Source: Cunninghamella blakesleeana
Taxonomy: Eukaryota > Mucoromycota > Mucoromycetes > Mucorales > Cunninghamellaceae
Assembly (NCBI GenBank): GCA_017871115.1
Contig: JAFCIZ010000005.1
Location: forward strand, 1,240,001 to 1,304,000
DNA length: 64,000 nt
Reading direction: 5' to 3'
The position numbers and the translations under genes were made by a program. Each line of letters starts with the position of its first letter. The first letter of the stretch is position 1. The notes under the pieces were generated by a model. It searched no databases and was not told the DNA's origin. It saw only the letters and a list, made by a program, of their open reading frames with translations. Positions 60,885 to 64,000 of this stretch are shown here, one piece after another.

Positions 60885-62556
60885 ATGACGGACCAGATTT
60901 ATCCATCCAATTTATACCATATGGCGTTTCAAAATACAATCAAAAAAGCAAAAAAATTTATAGATCAACAATTACAAGATTGGACCATGGTTAAAGGACA
61001 AGAAACAATGACACCTTCTTTATGTTCATCCGAAACACCTTCTCTAATGTCTGATATTATGTCTTCTAATTTTGATCATGAAGTAGAAGATGATGATGAT
61101 GATAACGATGATGATCGACAACAACCTAAAATATTACCACCACCAACACCTACCTCACCACCTCCTTCTTATACTATTAATAATAATAATAACAATAAAA
61201 CGCTCCTTCATCGCCCCTCAACATCCATTCTAATTAACAATGAATCATCTACATCATCATCATCGTCATCACCATCACAAACTATACAATATCATACAAT
61301 TCATGGTACTTCGGTAACATGTCAAAAAAGTAAAAGAAAAAGAAATAATAAAAAAAATGAAATCAAACCCCGTCCATTATCGATGCCGATTTTATTTACA
61401 GATAGTATTCAATTACAGCAACAACAACAAAACAACCATTCATCTTCGTCATTACTTACACCTCCACCTTTACCATCATCACTTACATCACCACCACATT
61501 ATGATATCACCGTAAATGATAACAACAATAATAAATTAGAAGATCATCATCATCATCATCAACAAAAAATATTATTCATGGAAGATTCAGCTACCGCTAC
61601 AAAGAAATGGCAAAAAAGAAGATCATGTATTATTTTACCTAGAGAAGAAGAAGGAAAAGAGCACCTACCTCCTTATGAATGTACAGTGTATAAAATGGGA
61701 AAAGTTAATGTTAAAATAGAATTCATTATGGAAGGAAAAAAATATAAAAAGCGTTCCTGGAGGTAAAATAAATAAAATTAAAATTAAAATAATTAAAAAT
61801 AAAAAAAAATCATAATAAGAGGATGAAAAAGGAAAACGGAAGAAGAAGAAAAGAAAATGACTTTCATCCAATCATAATTTATATGACAAATGGAGCTCAA
61901 CCAAATAAAAAAAGATGTTTCTATTATTGTTTACTTATTATCATTTTATATTTGTATACATTTGTATATATATGTATATATATATATATTCTATTATTAA
62001 AAAACAGACGATTATATATAGAATTATGGGGAACAATGTTAAGAATATATCCTATGACATGGTTATCATCATCAATTGGAAAAGAACCTTTATTTGTCAT
62101 TTCTTTAGCAGGTGCCGAAGCTTCACGGGCGTTTGATTATTTAAAGAAACCTTTCGTTTTACGACTAACGGCTCATAATGGATTACAATTATTAATTCAT
62201 TTAACCAATCATGTAGATATGATATCATGGATTGAACATTTACAAGCTGGTAAGCTATTTAAAATAAAAGAATTTTAAAAAATAAAAAATAAAAGGATAA
62301 TAAGGATGATAATAAGGATGACATTCAAAAAAGAAAAAAACCCAAGGATGATAATTAAACACCCTCATTATTATACTTTTTTCTTGACATACTAGGAATT
62401 AATATTTCATTGGATTTAGAAGAACGACCGATGCCTAAATTTATGACTTTACCACCAAGGCGTGATAGTCAAAATAACCAATTTTCAACGAGAACTCTTG
62501 AGTTAGAAAGACGTCGTGAACAACGTAGAAGAAATCAGCAAGAAATTTTAGCTTAA
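60885..62556 (+). CDS. Fungal PH-domain protein, function unknown
   Basis: Three exons, 60885-61762, 62008-62249 and 62396-62556, encode 426 residues. The N-terminal 250 residues are disordered with Ser, Pro, Asn, Gln and His tracts. From about 255 a pleckstrin-homology fold begins (YECTVYKMGKVNVKIEFIME; WRRLYIELWGTMLRIYPMTW), continues through PLFVISLAGAEASRAFDYLK and ends with the helix DMISWIEHLQAGINISLDLE. Next is ERPMPKFMTLPPRR, then an Arg-rich helix. This PH plus MPKF...PRR tail arrangement recurs in uncharacterised fungal proteins and in Sec7-type PH modules. Probably a membrane or phosphoinositide-associated adaptor; ligand and pathway unknown. Confidence 0.72.
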
Positions 62557-63432
62557 AAAATTATTACGTAAAAAATAGTAATAATAATAATAACAAGGTG
62601 TTACATAGTTATTTATTATTATTTTATATTTCTCGCATCTTTTTATTTTGTATATTTATGTATATTTTCTTTCTTTCACTTTCATTTTTTCTTATATATA
62701 TATTTTTTTAAAAAAAACTTATCGATAAAAATAAAAAATAAAAAGGGCTATTGTAAATATTATTCATTTATTATTAATCATCGGTTTCCTTTAATATAAA
62801 ATGGAGGGAGAGATGGGGGGATATGAGATGGGTACACATATTACATATATATACACACACAAATAAACAATTAAATATATCTATATAAATATTTTCCATA
62901 AATAAACTATCCGTTTTCCTTTTTCAATTTTTGCCATTTATTTAATAAAATAGATCTACCTATTTATTTATATATGTATTTATTTTTTTATTTTTAAATT
63001 ACCAAGCACATTCTTTTTTTTTGCATCATTTCTAAAATAGCATCTCACCAAGCCAGTCATACAACTTTGATTACAATTATTACCATTGCTATTCAAGCTA
63101 TTTTACGCACTAACATAGGTAGATGATCACAAACAACTACGTAATACACTAAACCTTGTATTAGTTCAGTGTTCAAATAAAGTATAGCTCCATTTGAATT
63201 GGGGTAAATGTCATTGTGGATTAAAAAGAGAAGGAAGAAAGAATTAGGTTGATCCATTAGTTGTTGGTTAAGTTGAGTGACTAGTGTATAACTATATTTA
63301 TAGGTAAGATTCATTATGTAATAAACATACATTTAAATTCATATATACACCATGAAAAAAAAGACCGTTATAAATATATTCAAATTTTATTCTTCTTTTC
63401 ATCTTTTTCTTCTCTTATAATATATATATATA

Positions 63433-63473
<41 letters not shown>

Positions 63474-63685
63474 TATTATTTGTTATTTTCATTTTTTAAC
63501 TTTACAATCAAATTATCCAGCTATTAATATTTTTGTATGTAATATTTTATTTTTTATATATAAAATACATTTATTAAAAAAAAAAAAATCAGGAGGTAGA
63601 GGTTATATATTTTTTTTACTATATTAATTATATAAATATATACATAAATACATAAGATAAAATTGAAATGATAAATTTATATAAT
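62557..63685. other. Convergent 3' spacer, no supported gene
   Basis: About 1.1 kb between the PH-domain and WD40 genes. A 33-codon plus-strand stretch near 63020-63125 and a 79-codon minus frame at 63332-63093 overlap. Neither has splice support or a recognised motif. An ATT microsatellite lies near 63435-63470. Confidence 0.45.
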
Positions 63686-64000
63686 TTATGAAGAACCACT
63701 ACTAGCAAACCATTGAATACTTCCATCATCTGATATGGATACAAATTTCGTCCCTTCAGGATTCCAAGCTAATGACCATACCTGTATAATATAATATTTT
63801 ATATATTTATAAGCGACAGATAAATCCATTAATATATAATGTTTCATCTATCATCTTTCTCGTTCTCTAAACTTATATATCGTTTAATATATTACCTGAT
63901 CAGAATGGGCTTCTTGAGTTTCTATAACTGAACGTGTAGCTAAATCCCAAATTTTAATTTTATTATCTGAACTACCACTGGCTACTTGCTGTTTATTCAT
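63686..64000 (-). CDS. SKI8: Ski8/WDR61-like WD40 protein (3' part, 5' beyond window)
   Basis: Two C-terminal exons are visible (about 64000-63896 and 63782-63686). They encode two WD repeats: VASGSSDNKIKIWDLATRS followed by VIETQEAHSDQVWSLAWNPE, and a final GTKFVSISDDGSIQWFASSG ending SS. The order SSDxxxKIWD, then HSDQVWSLAWNPEGTKFVS, is the pattern of the last repeats of Ski8/WDR61. It acts as a scaffold in the Ski complex of cytoplasmic mRNA decay and, in some organisms, with the Paf1 complex. The Met at the window edge is internal, so the gene is truncated by the window, not broken. Confidence 0.65.

Noticed and set aside
63093..63332. 79-codon minus frame between PH and WD40 genes
   Set aside because: Composition is only partly protein-like, and there are no motifs, homologue memory or splice context; kept as unassigned spacer.

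Overview
The window is nuclear DNA from a very AT-rich, intron-dense fungus. Most introns are 60-150 bp with GT..AG ends. Spacers are full of poly-T, TA and ATT microsatellites, and several proteins carry Gln, Asn or His tracts. Gene content fits a fungus (FAB1, MCR1, MAK5, a Seb1/Nrd1-like factor, an arrestin-related adaptor, an EI24 family protein). The style suggests an early-diverging lineage, most likely Mucoromycota/Mucorales; this is inference from composition and gene style, not a database match.

Layout, left to right: M1 aminopeptidase (-, 0.9-5.3 kb); intronless Gag-like zinc-knuckle gene (+, 6.2-7.3); Seb1/Nrd1-like CID+RRM factor (+, 8.9-12.3); arrestin-related adaptor (-, 13.0-14.7) whose 3' end is tandemly duplicated downstream; GGA clathrin adaptor (-, 16.1-19.0); cyclophilin (-, 19.6-20.8) head-to-head with mitochondrial uS19 (+, 21.0-21.4); F-box protein (-, 22.8-24.3); decayed coding fragments (25-26.2); bleomycin hydrolase (-, 27.0-28.9); small acidic Ser-rich protein (-, 29.3-29.8); mitochondrial bL32 (-, 31.3-31.7); eIF2B delta (+, 32.0-34.2); Gfo/Idh/MocA oxidoreductase (-, 34.6-35.7); decayed spacer; PRP38 (+, 38.0-39.1); MCR1 cytochrome b5 reductase (-, 39.8-41.4); FAB1 lipid kinase (-, 41.7-50.1); spacer with decayed coding fragments; MAPR-type heme-binding protein (+, 52.3-52.9); EI24-like membrane protein (+, 53.2-54.7); MAK5/DDX24 helicase (-, 54.9-58.6); PH-domain protein (+, 60.9-62.6); and the 3' part of a Ski8/WDR61-like WD40 gene (-, 63.7 kb to the window edge).

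These are mostly single-copy housekeeping genes with no operon or gene-cluster logic. Loose themes are endosome/Golgi trafficking (GGA, arrestin adaptor, FAB1), mitochondrial translation (uS19m, bL32m), RNA processing (Seb1/Nrd1, PRP38, MAK5, Ski8) and heme/redox proteins (MCR1, MAPR).

I found no clear new multi-gene system. The points most worth a second look are the domesticated-Gag-like gene, two pairs of CCG-N5-CGG palindromes in promoters, the tandem array made from the arrestin gene's 3' end, several extreme microexons (4, 8, 17, 18 and 26 nt), and three islands of decayed coding sequence in the larger spacers. I recognised no tRNA, rRNA, CRISPR array or intact transposon.
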